Source: Candidatus Bipolaricaulota bacterium
GTDB taxonomy: Bacteria > Bipolaricaulota > Bipolaricaulia > Bipolaricaulales > Bipolaricaulaceae
Length of the DNA stretch: 38,126 bases
Assembly: GCA_026418075.1 (NCBI GenBank)
Contig: JAOACA010000001.1
Span: 1 to 38,126 of the forward strand
Reading direction: 5' to 3'
Part shown: one piece after another, positions 9,808 through 19,202 of the stretch
Layout of the letters: each line of letters begins with the position of its first letter
Numbering within the stretch: the stretch's first letter is position 1
Notes under the pieces: model-generated
Seen by the model: only the letters and a program-made list of their open reading frames with translations
The model's database searches: none
What the model was told of the DNA's origin: nothing
Position numbers and translations under genes: made by a program

Positions 9808-11249
9808 CCGGCACCTCGCACCTGGACCTTGGCGAACTTCGCCGGGGCCACCCCGTGCCCGACCTGCATCACCTGGCTGGGCTCGCCCTTGCCGCAGTTG
9901 GGGACGCCCCACAGGTGCCACTCCTTGGGCCCGGCGATCGCCACGCACGAGGCCCAGAACTGGGGCGTGATCCCGGTGTAGAGGGGGTTCTTGAGGATCC
10001 GGGCCTTCCGCCCATCCACGATCTCCCAGGCGATCTCGGTCCCGAACTGGAAGTTCACCCGCCGGTCGTCGATCGACCAGGATTTATTGGTAGCAAAGAG
10101 GATCCCGTGTTTCGTGTCCCGGATGAGGTCGTCGAGGGTTCCCTCCCCGGGGAGGAGGTTGATGTTCGTCATCCGGACGATGGGGATTCGGGCCCAGCTT
10201 GAGGCCCGGGCCGCGCCGCCGCTCCGGCGGGCCCCGATCTTGGGGGCGGTGTCCCGGGAGGAGAGGTACCCGACAAAGATCCCGTTTCGGACGAGGTCGA
10301 CCCGCTGGGCGGGGACCCCCTCGTCGTCGTAGCCAAACGTCCCGAGGCCCCCCGGCACCGTGGCGTCGGCCACGAGGTTCACGATATCTGAGCCGTAGCG
10401 GAAGGTTCCGAGCTTATCAAGGGTGAGGAAGCTCCCCCCCGCGTAGGAGAGCTCGGTCCCCAGGACCCGGTCGAGCTCGGTGGGGTGGCCCACCGACTCG
10501 TGGACCTGGAGGGCAAGCTGGGACCCCTCGAGGATGATGTCGAAGACACCCGTGGGGCACACCGGGGCGGAGAGGAGGGCCACCGCTTCCTCCGCGATCT
10601 CGGTCGCGTGATCGACGAGGTGGAGGCCCTCGATGAACTCGTAGCCGGCGCTCGCGTAGTCGCCACCGAACGAGCAGGGGTAGGACCGGCGCTGGAACTC
10701 GCCCGCTCCTGCGGCGTAGGCCTCGATCCCCGCCCCGCAGTTCGTCAGGGTCTGGCGGATGAAGGACCCCTCCGTGTTCCCAAAGACCTTCTCCACCCGC
10801 CACGAGGCGATCCCGCCCTTGGCCATCGCGGCCCCGGGGACGGCGAGGATCCGGTCCGTGCAGGAGAAGAGGAGGTCGAGCTTCTCCGCCAGGGGCACGG
10901 CGAGGGGATCGCGCTTGCAGGGGCCCACGAACTTCGCCCTGTGGGCGGGCTCGGGGGCGAGCTCGACCCGTTCCCTCCGGACGGAGGCCGTGGCCCGCGC
11001 GATCGCGAGGGCGGTTTTGGCCGCCTTGGCGATCGCCCGCTTCCCGGTGTCCCCGGTGGCGGCGAACCCCCAGGCGCCGTCGTGGAGGACGCGGATCCCC
11101 ACGCCCCGCGACTCCCTCCGGGAGATCGCCTCGACCTCCCGGTTCTTGACGCTCACGTTCTCCTCGGTGCGGACCTCGGCCCGCACCTCCCCGTAGTCCA
11201 CCCCAAGGTCTTCCAGGGCGTTCAACCCCGCTTGGACGAGTTCCTCCAT
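9804..11249 (-). CDS. tldD: TldD/PmbA family metalloprotease, TldD-type
   Basis: NREVEAISRRESRGVGIRVL, HESVGHPTELDR (HExxxH), C-terminal PQFWASCVAIAGPKEW...GKGEPSQVMQVGHG; SD GGAGG; ATGA overlap with the next gene. Confidence 0.9.
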   Translation of the reverse strand: MEELVQAGLNALEDLGVDYGEVRAEVRTEENVSVKNREVEAISRRESRGVGIRVLHDGAWGFAATGDTGKRAIAKAAKTALAIARATASVRRERVELAPEPAHRAKFVGPCKRDPLAVPLAEKLDLLFSCTDRILAVPGAAMAKGGIASWRVEKVFGNTEGSFIRQTLTNCGAGIEAYAAGAGEFQRRSYPCSFGGDYASAGYEFIEGLHLVDHATEIAEEAVALLSAPVCPTGVFDIILEGSQLALQVHESVGHPTELDRVLGTELSYAGGSFLTLDKLGTFRYGSDIVNLVADATVPGGLGTFGYDDEGVPAQRVDLVRNGIFVGYLSSRDTAPKIGARRSGGAARASSWARIPIVRMTNINLLPGEGTLDDLIRDTKHGILFATNKSWSIDDRRVNFQFGTEIAWEIVDGRKARILKNPLYTGITPQFWASCVAIAGPKEWHLWGVPNCGKGEPSQVMQVGHGVAPAKFAKVQVRGAG

Positions 11250-11266
11250 CGTCTCCTCCCTCCAGG

Positions 11267-11488
11267 CTACGCCGCCTCGACGGCGGTGACCTCCGGGACC
11301 TCCTCCTTGAGCATCCGCTCGATCGTGTTGGCAAGCGTCATCGCCGCCATCGGGCACCCGTGGCAGGCCCCGACGAGCTTGACCCGCACGACCCCGTCCT
11401 CGGTGACCTCGACGAGCTCCACGTCCCCTCCGTCGGCCTGGAGGTACATCCGAATCCCCTCCAGCGCTTCCCGGACCTTCTCTTCCAT
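11267..11488 (-). CDS. NifU C-terminal-like Fe-S scaffold domain protein
   Basis: MEEKVREALEGIRMYLQADGGDVELVEV...VKLVGACHGCPMAAMTLANTIERMLKE (CxxC); 73 aa; SD AAGGAGGGAG. Confidence 0.92.
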   Translation of the reverse strand: MEEKVREALEGIRMYLQADGGDVELVEVTEDGVVRVKLVGACHGCPMAAMTLANTIERMLKEEVPEVTAVEAA

Positions 11489-11633
11489 GGCTCCCTCCTT
11501 GTCCGGACCAAGCTTAGCCCCTTCCGGGCTCCCGGGCGACCGCGCCCAGGGGGGAGGTGCACGGGGTCTCCCCCACCGCACCCACGGGCTCCCACCTTGT
11601 CTCCTCACAAGGGCCCCCGTACCCTTCTTCCCG

Positions 11634-12503
11634 ATGATTCCTGAACTCTACGTCGGGCCGGGAGCCCCAGGGGCCGCCCTCCGCCGGGCCGCGGAGCTCC
11701 TGGGCCACGCCCCCACGGACCACCCCGACGCCCGCGTCCTCTCCGCGGAGGGAGCGGACATCGGGATCGACCAGGTCCGGGACCTCATCCTGTGGGCCCG
11801 GTACGGACCGGCCCTCGCCCCGCGGAAAGTGGCCCTGATCGGACCCGCCGAGAGGCTTACCCGCGAGGCGGCCAACGCCCTCCTCAAGCTCCTCGAGGAG
11901 CTCCCACCCCACCTTGCCGCCGTCCTGTTCGCCGAAGCCCTCGACCAGGTCCTCCCCACCGTCCGCTCCCGGTGCGCCCTCCGCTGGAGCGGCGGGGGAG
12001 AGGAGCCGATCCGGGCCGCCCTCCGCACGAGCGGCTACGACGAGGAGGAGATCGCGTTCCTCCTCTCCTTCCTCGACCGCGACGAGGACGCCGCCCCGTT
12101 CCTTGCCGCACGCCGGAATCCCCGCAAGGAGTGGGAGGAGGCGGTGGCAGGTGCCGAAAAGCTTGATCTAGTCGGCCTGGCCAAGGAACTGGCGGAACGG
12201 GCTGGGGATCCGCTTTCCCGGTGGGCGCTGGGGGCAAGCCTCGCCCGGCGGCTCCCCCGCGCCGGCGCGGACGAGGTCCTCCAGGCAATGGAGGCCCTTG
12301 CCAGGGGAGGGAAGGAGACCGTGGCTACATTCCTCACCGAGCTCGCCCGGGTCCTCGTTTGGACCGGGGGGTGGCCCGATGTCCCCTTGGAGAAGCGGCT
12401 GGAGTGGGCCCACAAGGCGTCCCTGGCCCGGGGGGAGCTTGAGGACAACGCCAACCCCAGGCTCCTTGCGGAGGTGGTGGCCCTGTGGCCGCGGAGACCC
12501 TAG
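11634..12503 (+). CDS. holB: DNA polymerase III delta' subunit-like (HolB/clamp-loader type)
   Basis: IDQVRDLILWARYGPALAPRKVALIGPAERLTREAANALLKLLEELPPHLAAVLFAEALDQVLPTVRSRC: clamp-loader delta' pattern, divergent N-terminus. Confidence 0.82.
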   Translation: MIPELYVGPGAPGAALRRAAELLGHAPTDHPDARVLSAEGADIGIDQVRDLILWARYGPALAPRKVALIGPAERLTREAANALLKLLEELPPHLAAVLFAEALDQVLPTVRSRCALRWSGGGEEPIRAALRTSGYDEEEIAFLLSFLDRDEDAAPFLAARRNPRKEWEEAVAGAEKLDLVGLAKELAERAGDPLSRWALGASLARRLPRAGADEVLQAMEALARGGKETVATFLTELARVLVWTGGWPDVPLEKRLEWAHKASLARGELEDNANPRLLAEVVALWPRRP

Positions 12504-13297
12504 GGGCGCTCGTCCGGAGGTGGGGTCCGGCGCGGGAACTGCACCCCGCGGCCTGGGGCACCGCGGTGGGCGAGCCAGGCGAGACCTGGGTCGAGGAGGA
12601 GGGAAGCACCCTGTGGCTGGCGAAGGTCCTCAAATCCCCCCTCACCCATCCCGGGACCCCGCGGACCCGCCTTGTGCGCCGGGCCACGGACGGGGACTGG
12701 GCGACCTACCGCACCCGGGCCCGGGAGGCCGAAGAGCTCCGGCGGGCTGCCCAAGGGCAGGCCGCCGCGCGCTCCCTCCCCATGCGGTTCGTGGGCGCCG
12801 AGCTCGACCTTGGGCGCACCTACCTCCGCCTCCACTTCACCGCCCCCGACCGGGTCGACTTCCGGGAGCTCCTCCGGGAGCTCGGGGGGAGTTTCCGGTT
12901 GCGGATTGAGCTCCACCAGGTGGGGCCGCGGGACGCGGCGAAGTTCCTGGGGGAGGTGGGGCTGTGCGGCCGGCCCCTGTGCTGCCGCACGTTCCTCCAC
13001 AAGCTCCGGCCCGTGCCGCTGGAGCTCGCCTTCGAGCAGGGACTGTCCCTGAACCCCGAGCGGCTGACCGGGGTCTGCGGCCGGCTCACCTGCTGCCTCC
13101 TCTACGAACACGAGCAGTACCGGGAGGCCTTGGAGGGGATGCCCAAGCTGGGGACCAAGGTCCAGTGGGGCGGCCGCACGGGGAAGGTCGTGGCCCTCAA
13201 CGTGTTCCAGGGGACGTTCACCGTCCAGTGGCCGGACGGCACGCGGTCCGAGCACCGGGGGACCGCACCCGAGGACGGCCGGCCCCCGAGCGGTTGA
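12485..13297 (+). CDS. PSP1 domain protein, RicT/YaaT-like
   Basis: MRFVGAELDLGRTYLRLHFTAPDRVDFRELLRELGGSFRLRIELHQVGPRDAAKFLGEVGLCGRPLCCRTFL...GVCGRLTCCLLYE: conserved Cys pattern of PSP1/RicT, and the usual neighbour of holB. Confidence 0.92.
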   Translation: MAAETLGALVRRWGPARELHPAAWGTAVGEPGETWVEEEGSTLWLAKVLKSPLTHPGTPRTRLVRRATDGDWATYRTRAREAEELRRAAQGQAAARSLPMRFVGAELDLGRTYLRLHFTAPDRVDFRELLRELGGSFRLRIELHQVGPRDAAKFLGEVGLCGRPLCCRTFLHKLRPVPLELAFEQGLSLNPERLTGVCGRLTCCLLYEHEQYREALEGMPKLGTKVQWGGRTGKVVALNVFQGTFTVQWPDGTRSEHRGTAPEDGRPPSG

Positions 13298-13298
13298 C

Positions 13299-14000
13299 CT
13301 ACCCCGCCCGCTTCAGCCCCCCAGGAAGGACCTCCCGAAGGTAGAACACAAGCCCCTCCCCCGGGACCTCCCCCCCAAGAAGGAGGTCCCCCTGGCCGAA
13401 GAGCCGCACCTCCCTTCCCCCCACCCTCACGGTGTAGAGTTCGGCGGGAAGGGGTTTCCCCGCGACGTCCAACGTGACCGGCTCCGGCCGGCCCCCCTCC
13501 ACGGGAACGGCCGCCCGCTCCCCGGGGAGGACCGCGGTGAGCCCGCCTCGAACCTGGACGGCCCGGTAGAGGGCGAACCACGGGCCCACCGCCCGCGCCC
13601 CCAAGAAGACAAACGGCGGGAGGGCGGAAAGCGCCGTCACCCGCCGAAAGAGGCCGGAGCCCGCGACCACCCGCGGCCGGCCCTCCACCACCCGCACCCC
13701 CACCCGGGAGCGCCCCTCCTCGCCGTAGTACAGGGGGTTCCAGTCCCGGTCAAGAACAAGAAGGGAGGCAAACCCTTCCCCCTCCCGCCGCCCGGTGGAC
13801 TCGATCCGGTAGAGCCCGTCCACAAGCCACAGGGAAAACACCTCCTCCCCAACCGCCTTCCCCTCCCGAACGAGGACGTAGGTCCCCCCCTCGATCTGGG
13901 TTCCGCCCGCAAGCCCGGGGACCTCTTGGGGAGCGGGGAGGAGGAGGAGCACAACCCCCAGGGCCAGCGCCGCGATGAGCACAACCCGCCAGAGTTCCAT
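13299..14000 (-). CDS. Hypothetical protein with N-terminal membrane anchor/signal
   Basis: MELWRVVLIAALALGVVLLLLPAPQEV hydrophobic N-terminus followed by a beta-rich region; clean 233-aa ORF. No family recognised with confidence. Confidence 0.65.
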   Translation of the reverse strand: MELWRVVLIAALALGVVLLLLPAPQEVPGLAGGTQIEGGTYVLVREGKAVGEEVFSLWLVDGLYRIESTGRREGEGFASLLVLDRDWNPLYYGEEGRSRVGVRVVEGRPRVVAGSGLFRRVTALSALPPFVFLGARAVGPWFALYRAVQVRGGLTAVLPGERAAVPVEGGRPEPVTLDVAGKPLPAELYTVRVGGREVRLFGQGDLLLGGEVPGEGLVFYLREVLPGGLKRAG

Positions 14001-14035
14001 GTGACCGGAATCCTACCGGCGCCCGGGGGGCGGTG

Positions 14036-16105
14036 CTAGCGGCGCCCCTGGGCCCGTTTCTCCACGATCTCCTCGGCCAGGGCCGGGGGCACGGCCTCGT
14101 AGCGGGAAAAGCGCATCGAGAACTCCCCGCGGCCGCTCGTGAGGCCGCGGAGTTCGGTGGTGTACCCGAACATCGCCGCCAGGGGCACCTCCGCGTGGAC
14201 GGTCTGGAGGCGGCCCCGGGCCTCGAGGCCCACGATCCGCCCCCGCCGGGAAGCGAGGCTCCCCAGGACCGCCCCGAGGTCGGCCTCGGGGGCGGTGACC
14301 TCGACCTCCATCACCGGCTCCAGAAGGCGCATCCCCGCCTTGCGGCACGCCTCCCGAAACGCGGCCGCGGCGCAGGCCCGGAACGCCTGCTCCGAGGAGT
14401 CCACCTCGTGGGCCGAGCCGTCCAGCAGCGCCACCCGGACGTCCACCACCGGGTAGCGGGCGTAGGGGCCCTCGGCCAGCGCCTCCACGATCCCCCGCTC
14501 CACGGCGGGGATGAACTCCTTGGGGATCCGCCCGCCCACGACCTTGTTCGTGAACTCAAACCCCGCCCCCGGCGCGGCGGGCTCGACCCGCAGCACGACG
14601 TGGGCGTACTGGCCGTGGCCCCCGGTCTGCTTCACGAGCTTCCCCTCGTGCTCCACGGTCCCAATCACCGTCTCCCGGTAGGCGACCTGGGGCTGCCCGG
14701 TGGTGACCTCGACCCCGAACTCCCGGCGCAGGCGGTCGACGATGATCTCTAGATGCAACTCCCCCATCCCCGACACGACGACGTCCCCCGTCTCGGGATC
14801 GGTGCGAACGAGGAACGTGGGGTCCTCGGCGGCGAGGTCGGACAGGCCCCGGCTCAGGCGGTCGGCGTCCGTCCGCCGGACGGGGGCCACCGCGAGGTCG
14901 ACCACCGGGGCCGGGAACTCGATCGGGGCGAGAACGATCGGCTTCCGCTCGTCGCACAGGGTGTCCCCGGTGTAGGTGTCCCCCAGGCCCACCGCCGCGC
15001 CCACCTCTCCCGCCCGGAGCTCGTCCACCGGCTCCCGCCGGTCGGCGTGCATCCGAAACAGGCGCCCGATCCGCTGGCGCACGTCGCGGCCCGCGTTGAG
15101 GACCGTGTCCCCGCCCCGGAGAACCCCGGAGTAGACCCGGAGGTAGGTGAGCTTCCCGACGTGGCGGTCGGCCTGGACCTTGAACGCGAGGGCCGCAAGC
15201 GGCGCGTCGTCCCGCGCCTCGCGGACCTCCCCCCGGCCCTCCCAAGTCCCGGCTGCCGGGGGAAGGTCCGCCGGGGAGGGGAGGAACTCGACCACCGCGT
15301 CGAGAAGCCGCTGGATCCCCGTGTTCCGGAACGCTGACCCAGCGAGGACGGGGATGAGACGGCCAGCGATCGTGGCCTTGCGCAGGGCCGCCACCACGTC
15401 CGGAACCGCGAGGGGCTCTCCCGCAAGGTACTGGGCGAGGAGCCGGTCGTCCTCCTCGCACGCCCGCTCCAGGAGCGCCTCCCGGGCCGCCTGGGCCTCC
15501 TCCCCCAAGCCCGCGGGAACCGGCCCCACCACCACCCGCTCCCCCCCGTCGAGGTAGTACAGGGCCTCCATCGTCAGCAGGTCGACGAGCCCCTCAAAGG
15601 TGCCTTCGGCTCCGATCGGGATCACCACTGGGACCGCACTGGCCCCGAGCTGCTCGCGGATCTCCCGGACCACCCCCCAGAAGTCGGCCCCAACGCGGTC
15701 CATCTTGTTCACGAAGGCAATCCGCGGGACGCGGTACCGCTCCGCCTGCCGCCACACCGCCTCCGACTGGGGCTGGACCCCGCCCACCGCGCAGAACAGG
15801 GCCACCATCCCGTCCACGACGCGCAGGCACCGCTCGACCTCCGCGGTGAAGTCCACGTGCCCGGGGGTGTCGATCACGTTGATCCGGTGCCCCTTCCACT
15901 CCGTCGTGGTCGCGGCGGCGGTGATCGTGATCCCCCGCTCCCGTTCCTGGGGCATCCAGTCCATCGTCGCCTCGCCGTCGTCCACCTCGCCGATGCGGTG
16001 GGTCCGGCCGGTGAAGAAGAGGATCCGCTCGGTGACCGTGGTCTTCCCCGCGTCGATGTGGGCGGCGATCCCGATGTTGCGAACTTTTCGAATGTCGTGC
16101 TCCAA
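14036..16105 (-). CDS. Translation elongation factor G (stand-alone copy)
   Basis: [70 protein letters not shown]. Probable TTG start at 16105 with upstream AGAGGAGCGG SD. Confidence 0.93.
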   Translation of the reverse strand: MEHDIRKVRNIGIAAHIDAGKTTVTERILFFTGRTHRIGEVDDGEATMDWMPQERERGITITAAATTTEWKGHRINVIDTPGHVDFTAEVERCLRVVDGMVALFCAVGGVQPQSEAVWRQAERYRVPRIAFVNKMDRVGADFWGVVREIREQLGASAVPVVIPIGAEGTFEGLVDLLTMEALYYLDGGERVVVGPVPAGLGEEAQAAREALLERACEEDDRLLAQYLAGEPLAVPDVVAALRKATIAGRLIPVLAGSAFRNTGIQRLLDAVVEFLPSPADLPPAAGTWEGRGEVREARDDAPLAALAFKVQADRHVGKLTYLRVYSGVLRGGDTVLNAGRDVRQRIGRLFRMHADRREPVDELRAGEVGAAVGLGDTYTGDTLCDERKPIVLAPIEFPAPVVDLAVAPVRRTDADRLSRGLSDLAAEDPTFLVRTDPETGDVVVSGMGELHLEIIVDRLRREFGVEVTTGQPQVAYRETVIGTVEHEGKLVKQTGGHGQYAHVVLRVEPAAPGAGFEFTNKVVGGRIPKEFIPAVERGIVEALAEGPYARYPVVDVRVALLDGSAHEVDSSEQAFRACAAAAFREACRKAGMRLLEPVMEVEVTAPEADLGAVLGSLASRRGRIVGLEARGRLQTVHAEVPLAAMFGYTTELRGLTSGRGEFSMRFSRYEAVPPALAEEIVEKRAQGRR

Positions 16106-16276
16106 CTTCCGCTCCTCTGCCCCTCGACCCACACGTTCCCCACCCGTCACCAAGGGGAAGGTCCACCGGGTTCCGAGGAAGGAAAGACGAGCCGCGGGGC
16201 GATCTAGGTCAAAGGATACGCGATCGGTCCGCGGAGTCCAGGCCCATCGGGGGCCTGCGGAGCGAGCGCAGAGGGC

Positions 16277-16777
16277 TCAGTAGAGCCAGCCGTGGTCGAG
16301 GCCGATCCGGGTGAGGACCTTGACGCGTTCCTCCTGGGCAGGGCAGCGGGGGTTGGCGGCGACGACGCCCAGGCCGGCGGCCACGGTCCCGAGGGCGAGG
16401 ATCACGTTCCCCGTCGCGTGGCCCTGAACCCCAAGCCAGTACCCACCGGCCACGAACGCCAGGCCCCCGAGGATGAGCCCGGCCCGCGCCGTGCGACACG
16501 AGACGAGCTCCCGCTGGGCCCGGCCCATCGCCTTCCGCCACTCGGCCTCGGTCAGCCGCGGCACCAGGGTCGGATCCGTGCTGAACTCGACCCGGGCGAC
16601 GTCGGAGAGGAGGAAAGTGACCTTCAGGCCACCGGCGGCGCACCACGCGACTGCGTCCGCCGTCACCCCGCAGAGCTCCCCGGCAATCTTCTGCCCACTC
16701 TTGAGGTAGAGGGTATCCGCCCACGCCGAGACACCCACCAGGACGAGCAAAGCCCCGATCCACCACCGTCGTGTCAT
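16277..16777 (-). CDS. Secreted/membrane hypothetical protein
   Basis: MTRRWWIGALLVLVGVSAWADTLYLKSGQKIAGELCGVTADAV...: signal peptide then short beta-repeat-like region and two hydrophobic segments. Confidence 0.6.
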   Translation of the reverse strand: MTRRWWIGALLVLVGVSAWADTLYLKSGQKIAGELCGVTADAVAWCAAGGLKVTFLLSDVARVEFSTDPTLVPRLTEAEWRKAMGRAQRELVSCRTARAGLILGGLAFVAGGYWLGVQGHATGNVILALGTVAAGLGVVAANPRCPAQEERVKVLTRIGLDHGWLY

Positions 16778-16876
16778 CGCAGAACCTCCCTCGGAATCCT
16801 CCACGCCCCTTTATAGGGCCGCCCGCCCCGCGGGGCCGAGGCCGGCGGACCCGCCCGCGGAGCCCGTCTGTCCCCT

Positions 16877-17431
16877 CTACCCCCGCCGGGCGGCCCCCCG
16901 GAGGGCCCGCCGCCCCCGCCAGAAGTACTCCGCACCCGAGACCACGGCCAGGGCCACCGCGAGGTAGAGGAACGCCTCCTTGAGCTCCCGGCCCCACGGC
17001 CCCAGGCCAAAGTACCGCGTGGAGAGGATGAAGAGCACAAGCCCGATGTGGGAGAGGGTCTTGAGCTTCCCAAGGACGCTGGCGTAGATCGAGATCCCTT
17101 CCGCCATCGCCACCACCCGAAGGCCCGTGACGAGGAACTCCCGGGCGAGGATGACGACGACCGGCCACGCCCGGAGCTCCCCGAGCTCGACAAACGAGAC
17201 AAACGCGGCGGTGATGAGGAGCTTGTCGGCAATGGGGTCGGCGAATCCTCCAAACGGGGTCTCCTGGCGGAGGGCCCGGGCCACGTAGCCGTCCGCCGCG
17301 TCGGACAGGGCCGCCAGAGCGAAGAGGGCGAGGGCGAGGACCTTGAAGATCGCCCCTTCGGCGTAGAGGAAGACCATGAAAAGCGGGGTGGCGAGGATCC
17401 GGGCGAGGGTGATCTGGTTGGGGATCGTCAC
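16877..17431 (-). CDS. pgsA: CDP-diacylglycerol-glycerol-3-phosphate 3-phosphatidyltransferase
   Basis: TIPNQITLARILATPLFMVFL, SDAADGYVARALRQETPFGGFADPIADK (CDP-alcohol phosphatidyltransferase motif). GTG start at 17431. Confidence 0.93.
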   Translation of the reverse strand: MTIPNQITLARILATPLFMVFLYAEGAIFKVLALALFALAALSDAADGYVARALRQETPFGGFADPIADKLLITAAFVSFVELGELRAWPVVVILAREFLVTGLRVVAMAEGISIYASVLGKLKTLSHIGLVLFILSTRYFGLGPWGRELKEAFLYLAVALAVVSGAEYFWRGRRALRGAARRG

Positions 17432-17437
17432 GGGGGG

Positions 17438-17466
17438 ACCGTAGCGCGGGGCCCAGTTCTTGTCAA
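17438..17466 (-). promoter_or_regulatory. Sigma70-type promoter for pgsA, predicted leaderless: TTGACA-N17-TACGGT-N6-GTG
   Basis: Minus strand reads TTGACA(17466-17461) AGAACTGGGCCCCGCGC TACGGT(17443-17438) CCCCCC GTG. Confidence 0.7.
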
Positions 17467-17488
17467 TCCCAGTCCTCACCGCTAGGAT
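17460..17488 (+). promoter_or_regulatory. Sigma70-type promoter for the DUF4438 gene: TTGTCA-N17-TAGGAT
   Basis: TTGTCA 17460-17465, 17-nt spacer, TAGGAT 17483-17488, then AAGGAGGAG SD and GTG at 17509. Confidence 0.65.
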
Positions 17489-17508
17489 GGGGGCTGCAAG
17501 GAGGAGAT

Positions 17509-18396
17509 GTGCGCACGAATTCCGATCGGCTGGTCATGCTCTCGGTGATGGGGGAGATCACGCACCCCGCGATGCGCGGCTACCGGATCAGCCACGACGG
17601 GCAGCCCCTCGTCCTCCCCGGGGTGGGGGGGATCACGTACAACGTGCGGGTGGGGGATCCGGCCGTGGGCTGGGCCGCCGACCACGTCGAGCCCGGGGTC
17701 TCGATCCGCAACCTGGCCAAGGACCGGGAGGACCTCCCGCCCCCCAACCACGGCCTCAACTTCCTCGCCTGCGTCGGAAACGAGGCCACGGTCCTCACGG
17801 GGGACGCCAAGGGGGCCAAGGGCGTCGTGACGGGAAAGCACGGGGGAATTGAACACGTGCTCGTGGACTTCCCGCCCGAGACCCTGGAGAAGCTCCAGAT
17901 CGGGGACAAGGTGGGGATCAAGGCGTTTGGGACGGGCCTGAGCCTCCTCGATCACCCCGCGGTGCGGGTGATGAACCTCGACCCGCGGATCCTGCCCCGG
18001 ATGCCCGTGCGCGAGGAGAAGGGGGCCCTCGTGGTGGGGGTGACCCACGTCGTCCCCGCGGCCCTGATGGGCTCGGGGCTGGGGGCCGACACGTGCTACC
18101 GGGGGGACTACGACATCCAGCTCTTTGACGAGAAAACGGTGGAGGAGTACGGCCTTTCGGACCTGCGCCTGGGGGACCTGGTCGCGATCCTCGACACCGA
18201 GCACGCCTACGGACGGGTGTACAAGACGGGGGCGATCTCGATCGGGATCGTGGTCCACTCCGACTGCGTGGTGAGCGGGCACGGGCCGGGGGTGACGACC
18301 CTGTTCACAAGCTCCACCGGCAAAGCGCTTCGCTACGAGATCGCCCCGGGGGCCAACCTCGCCCAATTCCTCGGGCTTCGGATCATGCCAGACTAG
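17509..18396 (+). CDS. DUF4438-family protein of unknown function
   Basis: MLSVMGEITHPAMRGYRISHDGQPLVLPGVGGITYNVRVGD...NHGLNFLACVGNEATVLTGDAKGAKGVVTGKHGGIEHVLVDF; recognised as the DUF4438 pattern (known in Thermotoga and others). Confidence 0.8.
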   Translation: MRTNSDRLVMLSVMGEITHPAMRGYRISHDGQPLVLPGVGGITYNVRVGDPAVGWAADHVEPGVSIRNLAKDREDLPPPNHGLNFLACVGNEATVLTGDAKGAKGVVTGKHGGIEHVLVDFPPETLEKLQIGDKVGIKAFGTGLSLLDHPAVRVMNLDPRILPRMPVREEKGALVVGVTHVVPAALMGSGLGADTCYRGDYDIQLFDEKTVEEYGLSDLRLGDLVAILDTEHAYGRVYKTGAISIGIVVHSDCVVSGHGPGVTTLFTSSTGKALRYEIAPGANLAQFLGLRIMPD

Positions 18397-18399
18397 AGC

Positions 18400-19200
18400 C
18401 GTCCTTGGATCCCGACCGCCGGGGAAGCACGGGAAACCGCGGGAGACATCAAAAAAGGCCCAAGCTGAGACACGCTACCTTGAGTAACCCGAACATTTTG
18501 CCTACACACCAGTTCCGCGTGCATGTGCTCGCTCTATCATTACATACTAGCCCAACAAAGGCCATCTGCAGCAGCAAGACACGCCTGGTGCTACGTTGGA
18601 GAAGAGATGACGAAACCGGACCTGCCAGGCGATATACTTCACGATAGGAGGTGATCAACCTAATGAGGAAGTACGTCAGGCTCGGCGATCTTGTTGTCCC
18701 GCCGAAAACGCTGCAGCTGATCTCTCCCCAAAGCTCGGGGATCGTGGTGTTCTCCGGCGCCGTTCTCCAGGGCGAACCAAGCGAGTGGCTTCAGCAGTTA
18801 CAGCAAATGGAAGGATCTACGGTTCGCCTCCAATGGCGGGATGGCCCCAGAGAACGTTCAGACATCGTGCGTGTAGAACAAGTGCGCGTTGAGGAGAAGA
18901 CCAGGGACGGTGCTTTGATCACGCACTACAGCTGCCGGGTCCAAATCGTAGGATAGACAAAATAAGTTGCACTATGCCGAGCTAAATGAAAGTGTTCCCT
19001 TTTTCTGCTCCAGTCATTTCAAACCAACAAGCCAGTCCTGGCCTCGCCTCGAGCCCTCGCCTTTCCTGATTCCTCCCTGCATTGTCCCACACCTTCTCCC
19101 CCAGTCCCCCCAGGCACTACACCCTCGCGATGCCCAACCCACAGGAGGAGCAGGCAAGCTCCCCGTAGAACCTGGCGCGGAGAAGGGTTAGCCTTCACCG
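18400..19200. other. Low-GC compositional island between the DUF4438 and ATP-grasp genes
   Basis: Hand count for 18481-18600 is about 52% GC, against about 78% for 17641-17700; lacks the strong G/C third-position pattern of neighbouring CDSs. Confidence 0.7.
18663..18956 (+). CDS. Hypothetical ~97-aa protein, possibly phage/tail-like fragment
   Basis: ATG at 18663 preceded by AGGAGGTGATC (18646-18656), an 11-nt anti-SD match; MRKYVRLGDLVVPPKTLQLISPQSSGIVVFSGAVLQGEPSEWLQQLQQMEGSTVRLQWRD... The ORF-track GTG (18651) lies inside the SD. Confidence 0.6.
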   Translation: MRKYVRLGDLVVPPKTLQLISPQSSGIVVFSGAVLQGEPSEWLQQLQQMEGSTVRLQWRDGPRERSDIVRVEQVRVEEKTRDGALITHYSCRVQIVG

Positions 19201-19202
19201 TT

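Noticed and set aside
10485-11633. Long 5' extension of the holB frame (ORF 10485-12503)
   Set aside because: Antisense to tldD and nifU-like; real homology begins at ATG 11634.
16239-16257. Inverted repeat CAGGCCC-N5-GGGCCTG downstream of the 16277 gene
   Set aside because: Only 7 bp with no U-tract; in a GC-rich genome this is weak evidence for a terminator.
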